A DNA stretch of 5,129 bases from Clostridia bacterium (GTDB lineage: Bacteria > Bacillota_A > Clostridia > Oscillospirales > CAG-272): positions 1 through 5,129 of the forward strand of contig JAFXNX010000242.1 in assembly GCA_017529175.1 (NCBI GenBank), read 5' to 3'. Positions 1-5,129 of this stretch are shown in pieces (within the stretch, counting starts at the first letter, position 1; the number at the start of each line of letters is the position of its first letter). The position numbers and the translations under genes are program-made. The notes beneath the pieces were generated by a model, which did no database searches, was not told where the DNA came from, and saw only the letters and a program-made list of their open reading frames with translations.

Positions 1-59
1 AAAAATGGAAAAATCCGCAGGATTTTCACCTAATTAATGATGAAAACTACGGATTTTTC
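1..59 (-). terminator. Probable terminator of the LysR gene (irregular hairpin)
   Basis: A 10-bp perfect inverted repeat pairs 8-17 with 50-59 (outer arm GAAAAATCCG on the minus strand). A second 6-bp arm lies inside it (23-28 with 41-46) around an AT-rich loop. On the minus strand the hairpin is followed by CATTTTT at the window edge, which fits an intrinsic terminator about 75 nt after the LysR stop. On the plus strand the hairpin is followed by GCGTTTTT, so it may also stop a convergent gene left of the window. The stem is AT-rich and interrupted, so confidence is moderate. Confidence 0.5.
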
Positions 60-131
60 GCGTTTTTAATCTCTTATTTCGTCGTGCTTTTTCGTTCTTC
101 GCGAAATCGCGACAGCCCCTTATCGTGACAT

Positions 132-1013
132 TCAGCAAAGCTCAAGTATCGTGTCGATGAACCGTTGAACGTGAGGCATGATCGCCTTGCCCTTGAGATA
201 TGCGAGCTGTGAATACTGATACATATCGACGTCTTCGACGTTTATCTTCGCGATCTTTCCCGATTTGAGATATTTTCTTACCGAGAACTCGGGAAGCAGA
301 GAAACGTAGTTCTCCTTCATGAGAAGACGCATGATCATATCCGTGTTGTCAAGCTCGATGACCGGATGTACCGACATATCGTGGCGAACGAGCTCGTTGT
401 CGAACAGAGAACGGTAGTTCTCGCCCTTCGGCATGAGAATGAATCTTTCGCCCCCGAGCTGCCTGAATTCGACGGAATCTTTCTTGCATATCGGGTTGTT
501 GGGATTTGTGACGATTATGATGTCCTCGCGCTCTTCTCTGACTCTCACCCACTCGTTGCTCGGAGTTTTGTAGTCGAGGAAGTATGCGAGGTCTATCTCG
601 CAGCGTCTGATCTTCTTTTCGAGTTCCGCGGAAGGACCTTCGATGACGGAGACTCTGACGCTCGGATATGCTCTCTGATACTCGAGGATGACGTCGATAA
701 GCACCGCGCTGAGGATCGTTCCGACAACGCCAAAGCGTATGTCTCCCGTGTGCTGTTCGTTGTTTATTCCGAACGCCGCCGCCTTATCCACCGCTTCGAC
801 CGCGTTGCTCGCGTATTCGATAAAGCCCTGACCGTAGCTCGTGAGGCTGACTGTTTTTCCTATCCTGTCAAAAAGAGTCACCCCGAGTTCGTTCTCAAGG
901 TGTTTTATCTGCACGGTCACCGCGGATTGCGAATAACCGAGCTTTTCCGCCGCTCTCGTAAAATTCTTAAGTTCCGCCACGGTCAAAAAATTAACAAGAT
1001 TCCTGATTTCCAT
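132..1013 (-). CDS. LysR-family transcriptional regulator
   Basis: A 293-residue protein of typical LysR length. The N-terminal winged helix-turn-helix (about residues 1-60) shows the family signature: FLTVAELKNFTRAAEKLGYS, then QSAVTVQIKHLENELG, ending in LFDR near residue 50. A linker helix follows, and from about residue 91 to the end there is a periplasmic-binding-protein-like effector domain (starts GDIRFGVVGT). Family members act in the cytoplasm as dimers or tetramers that bind DNA and respond to a small molecule. The effector and targets cannot be read from sequence. The ATG start is supported by GAGGA four nt upstream (1018-1022). LysR genes often lie divergent to their target; here the gene upstream is the co-directional HD gene, insulated by a terminator, so no target is indicated. 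The family call is secure; the specific role is unknown. Confidence 0.95.
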   Translation of the reverse strand: MEIRNLVNFLTVAELKNFTRAAEKLGYSQSAVTVQIKHLENELGVTLFDRIGKTVSLTSYGQGFIEYASNAVEAVDKAAAFGINNEQHTGDIRFGVVGTILSAVLIDVILEYQRAYPSVRVSVIEGPSAELEKKIRRCEIDLAYFLDYKTPSNEWVRVREEREDIIIVTNPNNPICKKDSVEFRQLGGERFILMPKGENYRSLFDNELVRHDMSVHPVIELDNTDMIMRLLMKENYVSLLPEFSVRKYLKSGKIAKINVEDVDMYQYSQLAYLKGKAIMPHVQRFIDTILELC

Positions 1014-1070
1014 ACTGTCCTCATAAATAAAAGTGATATATTAATAAAAAAAACTAATTGATTTAACTAT

Positions 1071-1099
1071 ATGATATAACAAAACTATCTGTTTGTCAA
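1071..1099 (-). promoter_or_regulatory. Promoter of the LysR gene
   Basis: On the minus strand there is a perfect -35 TTGACA (1099-1094), a 17-bp spacer and TATCAT (1076-1071), one mismatch from the -10 consensus. This predicts a start near 1064 and an AT-rich leader of about 50 nt, which could hold a LysR autoregulatory site. No clear T-N11-A palindrome was singled out. The promoter lies just downstream of the HD gene terminator, so LysR has its own transcription unit. Confidence 0.7.
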
Positions 1100-1110
1100 T
1101 AGAGAGCGCA

Positions 1111-1154
1111 AAAAAAGAGCCGTTTGCACAACCTTTTTTGTTATGCAAACGACT
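1111..1154 (-). terminator. Rho-independent terminator of the HD-domain gene
   Basis: Minus-strand RNA would form an 11-bp stem: AGTCGTTTGCA (1154-1144) pairs with TGCAAACGGCT (1128-1118), including one U-G wobble. The loop is 15 nt and a C plus seven U residues follow (1117-1111). The stem begins four nt after the stop codon of the HD gene, a textbook placement. Confidence 0.9.
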
Positions 1155-1158
1155 AAAA

Positions 1159-1740
1159 TCATTCTCTCTCAACGTAGTACGCGGCTTCCATATCCGCGGT
1201 CGCGAGGGCAAGGATTAGCGGGTAAAGTTCAAACGCTTTGCCGACGTTTCTGTTGTCCTCTTCTCCGGAGAAGCCCATGTGATACCTTATCGCAAACGCC
1301 TCTTCGCGGGTCAGCTTCATATATCCGGAAATGATATATACCGATTTTTCTCCGTGTCCGTAAGGCATTTTGTCGTCGAACTCAAACGTCGGGACTCTTT
1401 TCCACGTGCCGAACTCGTCCTTTACGTTGCGGAATCCCGGCTTGTATACGTTCACCTTGCACAGGTCGTGGAGAAGGGAAACGATCGCGACGGTCTCATC
1501 GGAGTAGTCCATTCCGTACAACGCCTTTACACGGTCGCGGGAAAGGTAGTCGCCAAGGCAGTCGTAGACGTTGAGACTGTGCTCGACAAGTCCGCCTTCC
1601 TTGGCGTTGTGGTACCTTGCGCTCGCGGGTGCCGTGAAGAAGTCGGACGACGGCGACATAAGGTATTCAAGCAGTTGAAGCGCGCCTTCGCGCTTTATTT
1701 TGTCTTTGTATATCTGTATGAATCTTTCTTTGCTGTCCAT
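1159..1740 (-). CDS. HD-domain phosphohydrolase (stand-alone, YhaM-like HD)
   Basis: A 193-residue protein made almost entirely of one HD domain. The metal-binding set is complete and in order: H54 (GGLVEHSLNVY), the H91-D92 pair (SLLHDLCKV), H129 (YGHGEKS), H154 (IRYHMG) and D183 (ATADMEA). Proteins of this superfamily are metal-dependent phosphohydrolases acting on nucleotides, cyclic nucleotides or RNA ends. The GGLxEHS and LLHDLCK motifs resemble the HD part of the YhaM-type 3'-5' exoribonuclease, but the N-terminal OB-fold of YhaM is absent, so exonuclease activity should not be assumed. Start choice: a GTG at 1743 is in frame just before the ATG at 1740, but GGAGG (1747-1751) sits 6 nt before the ATG and only 3 nt before the GTG, so the ATG is preferred. 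The gene is transcribed alone from its own promoter to its own terminator. The substrate is unknown. Confidence 0.88.
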   Translation of the reverse strand: MDSKERFIQIYKDKIKREGALQLLEYLMSPSSDFFTAPASARYHNAKEGGLVEHSLNVYDCLGDYLSRDRVKALYGMDYSDETVAIVSLLHDLCKVNVYKPGFRNVKDEFGTWKRVPTFEFDDKMPYGHGEKSVYIISGYMKLTREEAFAIRYHMGFSGEEDNRNVGKAFELYPLILALATADMEAAYYVERE

Positions 1741-1746
1741 CACACA

Positions 1747-1793
1747 CCTCCGGGAATATAACCCATTTTAACATAATTTTCCCGCCGTGTCAA
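1747..1793 (-). promoter_or_regulatory. Promoter and ribosome binding site of the HD gene
   Basis: The minus strand carries a perfect -35 TTGACA (1793-1788), an exact 17-bp spacer and TAAAAT (1770-1765) as -10. The predicted start is near 1758, giving a very short leader of about 18 nt that is mostly the GGAGG site (1751-1747). This is a strong housekeeping-sigma promoter by sequence. Confidence 0.85.
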
Positions 1794-1807
1794 AACTTTT
1801 TTTGATC

Positions 1808-1857
1808 TTTGCGCGAAAAACGCGGACAATGCGAGTTTGTATTTATGAACGCGCAAA
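1808..1857. repeat. Operator-like inverted repeat between divergent promoters
   Basis: TTTGCGCG (1808-1815) and CGCGCAAA (1850-1857) are perfect 8-bp inverted arms, 42 bp centre to centre, which is close to four helical turns. A nested CGCG-N5-CGCG (1812-1824) overlaps the left arm. The right arm ends three bp before the sigma-gene -35, and the left arm is 14 bp upstream of the HD-gene -35. Both arms lie outside both predicted transcripts, so the element would act as DNA, not RNA. A regulatory role is inferred and no binding protein is identified. Confidence 0.4.
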
Positions 1858-1860
1858 CGG

Positions 1861-1889
1861 TTGATTATCGTCGCAAGGTGTGTTATAAT
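1861..1889 (+). promoter_or_regulatory. Promoter of the sigma/anti-sigma operon (extended -10)
   Basis: TTGATT (1861-1866), a 17-bp spacer and a perfect TATAAT (1884-1889) preceded by TG at 1881-1882, an extended -10. The predicted start is near 1896. The sequence is that of a housekeeping sigma-A promoter. No typical ECF-type -35 (GGAAC) is seen, so direct autoregulation by the encoded sigma factor is not evident. Confidence 0.8.
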
Positions 1890-1892
1890 ACG

Positions 1893-1918
1893 TTCGGGAT
1901 GACGTTTGTCGCCCTGAA
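1893..1918 (+). other. Possible 5' leader hairpin of the sigma mRNA
   Basis: TTCGGGATGAC (1893-1903) can pair with GTCGCCCTGAA (1908-1918) around the loop GTTT. It has two G-U wobbles and one A/C mismatch. It would sit at the very 5' end of the predicted transcript, 12 nt before the weak GGTGA ribosome site. No U-tract follows, so it is not a terminator. It could stabilise the mRNA or be fortuitous. Confidence 0.3.
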
Positions 1919-1939
1919 GTAATTATTTTGGTGAGTATT

Positions 1940-2740
1940 ATGACAGACCAACAGTATTTTGACGCGTACCGCGAGCTCGTCGTGGCGCTGTATGAACGTC
2001 ACGAGCTTGACGCCGGTATATTCTACGGAATTTACGAAGGAAAGATAAAACCGATCGTTAAAAACGTTTACGACCGCTTCGGCGCGTCGTTCTCGTCGTT
2101 TGATTTAAACGACATTTATCAGGATATTTTCATAAAGCTCTGGACGAGGAGCGTCGCATCCTATTTTCTGAACGAAAAATACGAAAAAGGTCCGCAAATG
2201 TTTCTCGGCTGGTGCAAGCGAGTGACGGAGAACCACATGACGTCGCTTTTCAGAAAAAAATCTCTCAAGCCGTCGGAAACGATCGACGATCCGGATCATC
2301 CAGTGACCGTCGCGAGCAAAGAGGACCCTCTTTCGGAAATGGTCCTTCGGGAAGCGCTGCATCGGGTATTCTCGGAAGTCGTTATGATGAACACTAAGCC
2401 GGAGATGAAGCTGACTTGGCTCGCGGTGTATCTTATGATATTCTGCGGCGAGGCGAAGGACAAAATAGAAGCGAATCACCGCTTTATTGCAAAATATTCC
2501 GATAAAACGCTCGGCGGACTTTTCAAAGCCGTCACCGGAACGCTCTCCCGTCTTGAGTGGGCGGACGTGCCGCAAAGCGGGATCGATAAGATCGCGGCGG
2601 AACTTGAAAACAGGGGCGGCGAGATGCTTGCAGTATCGCTCGGCGACGAGCCCCTCGGAAAGATCAGCGACTGGATATATAAAATAAACAAAAAACTTGA
2701 CGAAAATCTGCCTCCGGAGGTAAAACAATGGAACATTTGA
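1940..2740 (+). CDS. Sigma-70/ECF-like RNA polymerase sigma factor, atypical C-terminus
   Basis: A 266-residue protein. Residues about 55-107 look like sigma region 2: DLNDIYQDIFIKLW (core-RNAP-binding helix, compare the common DxxQEVFLRLW pattern), then FLGWCKRVTENHMTSLFRKK (compare FxxWLxxIARNxxxDxxRR, the -10 recognition part). The C-terminal half (about 125-266) starts like the linker to region 4 (DPLSEMVLREALHRVF) but no clear helix-turn-helix is visible, and it is longer than a normal region 4. Start: the frame is open back to TTG 1928 and GTG 1931, but ATG 1940 has GGTGA (1930-1934) five nt upstream and is preferred; translation initiation is probably weak. The 3' end overlaps the next gene, a ZAS-type protein, by 13 nt, which supports the sigma/anti-sigma reading. 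The family call rests on region 2 and context. The regulon and signal are unknown. Confidence 0.72.
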   Translation: MTDQQYFDAYRELVVALYERHELDAGIFYGIYEGKIKPIVKNVYDRFGASFSSFDLNDIYQDIFIKLWTRSVASYFLNEKYEKGPQMFLGWCKRVTENHMTSLFRKKSLKPSETIDDPDHPVTVASKEDPLSEMVLREALHRVFSEVVMMNTKPEMKLTWLAVYLMIFCGEAKDKIEANHRFIAKYSDKTLGGLFKAVTGTLSRLEWADVPQSGIDKIAAELENRGGEMLAVSLGDEPLGKISDWIYKINKKLDENLPPEVKQWNI

Positions 2741-2991
2741 AGCAGGAAGACCTTATACGTTTCGCAAAGCTCGACCGTCACGACGCGGACGCGGCGGGAT
2801 TTGCCGGCGCGGTACACCGCCATATCATGGAGTGCCGGACTTGCGCCGCGGCGGTGAGGAAGGCGTGCGAATATTTTGACGCGGTCGAAATGCTTTCTCT
2901 CGACGATTTTTCCCTTCGCGACCTCGCGTTTTCACCTGTTCAAGCAGAACGTGAAACGGAAGAACAAACTTACAGAATTGTTCGGGAATGA
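2728..2991 (+). CDS. Small soluble zinc-finger (ZAS-type) putative anti-sigma factor
   Basis: An 87-residue protein with H32-x3-C36-x2-C39 (HIMECRTC) in a helical N-terminal region, the signature of zinc-binding anti-sigma (ZAS/zf-HC2) domains. H3, H18 or H30 could supply a further ligand, and C47 lies nearby. Known members bind region 2 of their sigma factor and hold it inactive; in some soluble members, such as RsrA, oxidation of the zinc site releases the sigma factor. Here there is no hydrophobic stretch long enough for a membrane segment, so the protein should be cytoplasmic, and a redox or metal signal is possible (inference). The start at ATG 2728 has GGAGG (2716-2720) seven nt upstream and lies inside the end of the sigma gene, in a different frame, so translation is probably coupled. 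The C-terminal 40 residues are acidic and unrecognised. Confidence 0.72.
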   Translation: MEHLKQEDLIRFAKLDRHDADAAGFAGAVHRHIMECRTCAAAVRKACEYFDAVEMLSLDDFSLRDLAFSPVQAERETEEQTYRIVRE

Positions 2992-3025
2992 CGAAAAATA
3001 ACGGTTTATTGACAGGCATACGGAT

Positions 3026-3070
3026 ACGGCGCGTCATCCGCTTCAAAGGCGGTTGACGCGCCGTTTTTTT
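3026..3070 (+). terminator. Strong rho-independent terminator of the sigma operon
   Basis: An 11-bp perfect GC-rich stem (ACGGCGCGTCA 3026-3036 with its complement 3054-3064) continues past one T/T mismatch into 4 more bp (3038-3041 with 3049-3052). The loop is 7 nt and seven T residues end at 3070. It separates the sigma/anti-sigma operon from mscL. Confidence 0.93.
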
Positions 3071-3071
3071 G

Positions 3072-3103
3072 TTGACTTTTTCTTAATAATATGATAATAT
3101 AAT
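3072..3103 (+). promoter_or_regulatory. Probable mscL promoter region
   Basis: TTGACT (3072-3077) is followed at 17 bp by TAATAT (3095-3100). A perfect TATAAT lies at 3098-3103, but with a 20-bp spacer, and another at 3115-3120. The region is very AT-rich, so the exact -10 is uncertain, but a promoter here is expected because a strong terminator lies directly upstream. Confidence 0.55.
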
Positions 3104-3122
3104 TATGTCCTTAATATAATAT

Positions 3123-3139
3123 AAGCGCAAAAAGCGCAA
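3123..3139 (+). repeat. Short direct/inverted repeat next to the mscL ribosome site
   Basis: AAGCGCAA occurs twice (3123-3130 and 3132-3139). Because GCGC is self-complementary, the pair can also fold as a 4-bp GCGC hairpin with a five-A loop (3125-3137), ending just before AGGAGG. It could tune ribosome access, but it is short and may be fortuitous. Confidence 0.25.
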
Positions 3140-3149
3140 GGAGGCAATC

Positions 3150-3617
3150 ATGAAAAAATTTGCAAAGGATTTTAAGGAATTCATCGCAAAAGGCAACGTG
3201 ATGGATATGGCGGTCGCCGTTATCATCGGCGCGGCGTTCGGAAAGATCGTGACGAGCCTTGTAAACGACATCATTATGCCGCTCATCAGCAAGCTCTTCG
3301 GATCCGCCACGTTCGCCGATCTCAAGGCGCTGCTCACGCCCGAAGTGCTCGGAGAAGACGGCTCGGTCGTAAAAGAAGCCGTATATCTCAACTACGGCGC
3401 GTTCATCCAGAACGTCGTAGACTTCCTGCTCATCTCTCTTGTCATCTTCACGGTGCTCAGAGCGTTCATGACGATGAAGAAGAAGTTTGAAAAACCGGAA
3501 GAGCCGAAGGAAGAGGAAGAGCCCGCGGAGACCGAACTCGACGTGCTCAAAGAGATCAGAGATTCTCTCAAAGGCGAGAAGGCGGAGGACGCCGGAGAAG
3601 TCAAAGAAGAAGAGTAA
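3150..3617 (+). CDS. mscL: Large-conductance mechanosensitive channel MscL
   Basis: A 155-residue inner-membrane protein that forms a homopentameric channel, opening under membrane tension to release solutes during osmotic downshock. The family pattern is clear: an amphipathic N-terminal helix (KDFKEFIAKGNVMDMAVAVI), TM1 about residues 18-42 with the pore-lining GAAFGKIVTSLVNDIIMP stretch, a periplasmic loop (about 50-80, longer than in E. coli) and TM2 about 83-106 (ending VLRAFMTMKKK). A cytoplasmic helix LDVLKEIRDSLKG (130-142) matches the C-terminal bundle, with a Glu/Lys/Pro-rich linker (113-129) and an acidic tail after it. AGGAGG (3139-3144) is 5 nt before the ATG. It appears to be a single-gene unit with its own promoter. 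Confidence 0.97.
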   Translation: MKKFAKDFKEFIAKGNVMDMAVAVIIGAAFGKIVTSLVNDIIMPLISKLFGSATFADLKALLTPEVLGEDGSVVKEAVYLNYGAFIQNVVDFLLISLVIFTVLRAFMTMKKKFEKPEEPKEEEEPAETELDVLKEIRDSLKGEKAEDAGEVKEEE

Positions 3618-3656
3618 TTTATTTACATCTATTTTATATTTAATTTTTAAAAAGTA

Positions 3657-3685
3657 TTGAGAAAGTACAGCTTATATGTTATAAT
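3657..3685 (+). promoter_or_regulatory. Promoter of the CBM9-like gene (extended -10)
   Basis: TTGAGA (3657-3662), a 17-bp spacer and a perfect TATAAT (3680-3685) preceded by TG at 3677-3678. The predicted start near 3692 gives a leader of about 53 nt with a strong AGGAGG (3733-3738) six nt before the ATG. The gap from the mscL stop to this promoter is AT-rich and holds no GC-rich hairpin, so mscL readthrough into this gene is possible. Confidence 0.82.
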
Positions 3686-3744
3686 CACTAATGAAGATTG
3701 CCGTATGTAAGCGGCTTTTGTTAAATTTTTTTAGGAGGAACCAA

Positions 3745-5129
3745 ATGAAAAAACTTCTTTCACTCGTGATTGCGGTCGTCATGGTAGCTTCCATGATGGT
3801 GCTTGCTTTCCCTGCAAGCGCAACTGCAACTCACACGCTCGACGCTAATAACGTCGGTATCGACGTTCCGTATTTCGACGGTACGACGATATATCATCAG
3901 GTCTCCGGTAAGATCAGCGACCTCAAAACGATCGAATCCGAAGAGATTGATCAGATCAACTACACTGCGAAAGACGGCGACGGCGAGCTCAACCTCGACG
4001 GTGTCATCACTGCAGCAGAGTGGGGCACGCCCCTTCTCAATCTGAGCAGCGAATACGCTGCAACTCTTGGAGGTGATAAGCCCTCCGCTGAGAACACGTT
4101 CCACTGGCACACACCTCAGCTGAAAAACGGCGACAATCAGCTTTACTACCCCAACAGCTACAATCCCGATACCCCCTACACCTACAAGGTATGGATGGCG
4201 TGGGACGAGGACTTTCTCTACATCGCGGCTGAAGTAAACGATCCCGATAAGTTCTACCTCGGTAACGACGGCGGAGCTAACATCTGGGACGGCGACGCTC
4301 TCCAGTTCATCATTGACCCGGACGGCCCGAACAGTGTTGCAAACGGAAGCGGCTACACGCCTTATCCCGGTACTGAAAATACGTACCTTCAGAAAGGTTC
4401 CAGACCGTGGGCGTCTTATGCTGAGAATTGGGTAAATGGCGATGATGTCATCCGCGGTAAGAAGTACGCCAATATCGGCGCGGCTTACACCGGCGGCGAC
4501 AGCGGTCATCCCGAAGTATACGATATGTCTGACAGATATTTCGATCACTACGGTGACGAACTCGACTCCCTCGGCGCACCTACCGGCAGGCAGGTCGCTT
4601 ACTGGAATCAGAGCGATATTATGTACGGCAACGTAACGGCTGAGAACCCGAACGTACTGCTCGGCAACAAGCGCGCTTTCGCAGCCGTAAAACCTACAGG
4701 TACGATGACGTACGTAACCGTAAACGGTCAGTCTACGCGTGTTGAAGTGTTCAAGACAACATACGAGCTTGCTATTCCGTGGGAACTCGTTGACGGCAGT
4801 TACTACGAATATGACAAAACAACCGGCGAGGCAACTCTCGTTGCCGGCGACCGCGTAGCTGAAGCGGGCGCTGAATACGGTCTTTCCATCGTTGCTCTCA
4901 ACGCGACGACAGGCGCATCCTCTTATGAAAACTCTCACTGCAACCAGTGGCTCACATGGGGCTCCGGTATCTGCGGCGCGCAGGAGAACGGCGCAACGTT
5001 CCCGACGGCGGGCGGTTCCAACTCCATGGTGCTCGTTTCCGATAAACTCGGCACGACAGGCTGCAACCATACATTCTCGAATCCTACGTGTGAGAACCCC
5101 TACATCTGCACAAAGTGCGGTTACGAAAA
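3745..5129 (+). CDS. Secreted CBM9-like carbohydrate-binding protein (3' end outside window)
   Basis: An open frame of 461 codons that continues past the window edge. Residues 1-26 are a Sec signal peptide: MKK, a hydrophobic core, then FPASA with likely cleavage after A26 or A28. The mature part has the landmarks of a family 9 carbohydrate-binding (DOMON-like) beta-sandwich. These are an opening LDGVITAAEWG (84-94), then KVWMAWDEDFLYIAAEVNDPD (148-168), IWDGDALQFIIDPDG (180-194) and the closing YELAIPWELVD (340-350). The span between the last two (about 148 residues, rich in Tyr, Trp, Gly and Asn) looks longer than usual and may be an inserted subdomain. The visible end (440-461) has C440, H442, C449, C455 and C458 in a CxH...C...CxxCG pattern, as in Cys/His-rich tail repeats of gut Firmicutes surface proteins. 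The likely role is binding plant or host glycans outside the cell. No catalytic domain is visible, but one could follow. Confidence 0.85.
   Translation, partial: MKKLLSLVIAVVMVASMMVLAFPASATATHTLDANNVGIDVPYFDGTTIYHQVSGKISDLKTIESEEIDQINYTAKDGDGELNLDGVITAAEWGTPLLNLSSEYAATLGGDKPSAENTFHWHTPQLKNGDNQLYYPNSYNPDTPYTYKVWMAWDEDFLYIAAEVNDPDKFYLGNDGGANIWDGDALQFIIDPDGPNSVANGSGYTPYPGTENTYLQKGSRPWASYAENWVNGDDVIRGKKYANIGAAYTGGDSGHPEVYDMSDRYFDHYGDELDSLGAPTGRQVAYWNQSDIMYGNVTAENPNVLLGNKRAFAAVKPTGTMTYVTVNGQSTRVEVFKTTYELAIPWELVDGSYYEYDKTTGEATLVAGDRVAEAGAEYGLSIVALNATTGASSYENSHCNQWLTWGSGICGAQENGATFPTAGGSNSMVLVSDKLGTTGCNHTFSNPTCENPYICTKCGYE

Noticed and set aside
99..112. TCGCG-N4-CGCGA hairpin just after the LysR stop
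   Set aside because: A short 5-bp stem without a following U-tract on either strand. The hairpin at 8-59 is the better terminator candidate.
366..1061. A 231-codon plus-strand open frame opposite the LysR gene
   Set aside because: It is antisense to a clear LysR gene, has no ribosome site and no recognisable motif, and is explained as a shadow frame.
1279..1761. A 160-codon plus-strand frame opposite the HD gene
   Set aside because: It is antisense to a gene with a complete set of HD metal ligands plus a promoter and terminator, and its product has no recognisable motif.
2105..2728. A 207-codon minus-strand frame opposite the sigma gene
   Set aside because: The composition (many Arg, Phe and His) and lack of a ribosome site or motif suggest a shadow. 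The plus-strand gene has a promoter, region-2 motifs and a coupled partner.
3009..3014. TTGACA upstream of the sigma-operon terminator
   Set aside because: No -10 element lies at a suitable distance and the position falls just before a strong terminator, so it is probably a chance match.
3700..3732. A GCCG...CGGC hairpin followed by T-rich sequence in the CBM9 gene leader, resembling an attenuator
   Set aside because: The stem is only 4 bp and the long T-run is interrupted, so it is too weak to call a terminator or riboswitch.
3760..5070. A 436-codon open frame on the minus strand opposite the CBM9-like gene
   Set aside because: It is antisense to a gene with a signal peptide, a strong ribosome site and CBM9 motifs. 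The minus-strand product (rich in Val, Arg and Cys) has no recognisable domain. The lack of stops follows from the codon bias of the sense gene.

Overview
The window looks like a chromosomal segment from a low-to-medium-GC Firmicute, most likely an uncultured gut or rumen Clostridia (Oscillospirales-like) bacterium. This is an inference. It rests on strong AGGAGG-type ribosome binding sites, TTGACA/TATAAT promoters, U-tailed hairpin terminators, a Clostridia-style MscL with an acidic tail, and a secreted protein that ends in a Cys/His-rich tail of the kind common in gut Firmicutes surface proteins. No mobile element, CRISPR array, rRNA or tRNA was found.

Left part, minus strand. Two separately transcribed genes: an HD-domain phosphohydrolase (1159-1740) and, downstream of it, a LysR-family regulator (132-1013). 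Each has its own TTGACA-type promoter. A strong terminator (1111-1154) directly after the HD gene separates them, and an irregular hairpin at the left edge probably ends the LysR transcript.

Centre, plus strand. A divergent control region (1741-1939) holds back-to-back promoters and an 8-bp-arm inverted repeat that lies outside both predicted transcripts. It drives a sigma-70/ECF-like factor with a recognisable region 2 but no obvious region 4. That gene overlaps by 13 nt a small soluble zinc-finger (ZAS-type, HxxxCxxC) protein, which looks like its anti-sigma factor. A strong terminator (3026-3070) closes this operon.

Right part, plus strand. mscL (large-conductance mechanosensitive channel) has its own AT-rich promoter region. 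It is followed, after a promoter with an extended -10, by the 5' part of a large secreted carbohydrate-binding (CBM9-like) protein that runs off the right edge. No terminator is visible between these two.

Apart from the sigma/anti-sigma pair, the genes look like independent transcription units and no shared pathway can be shown. The most interesting item is the sigma/anti-sigma cassette: its C-terminal half is atypical, the partner has no membrane segment, and the promoter region contains an operator-like repeat.
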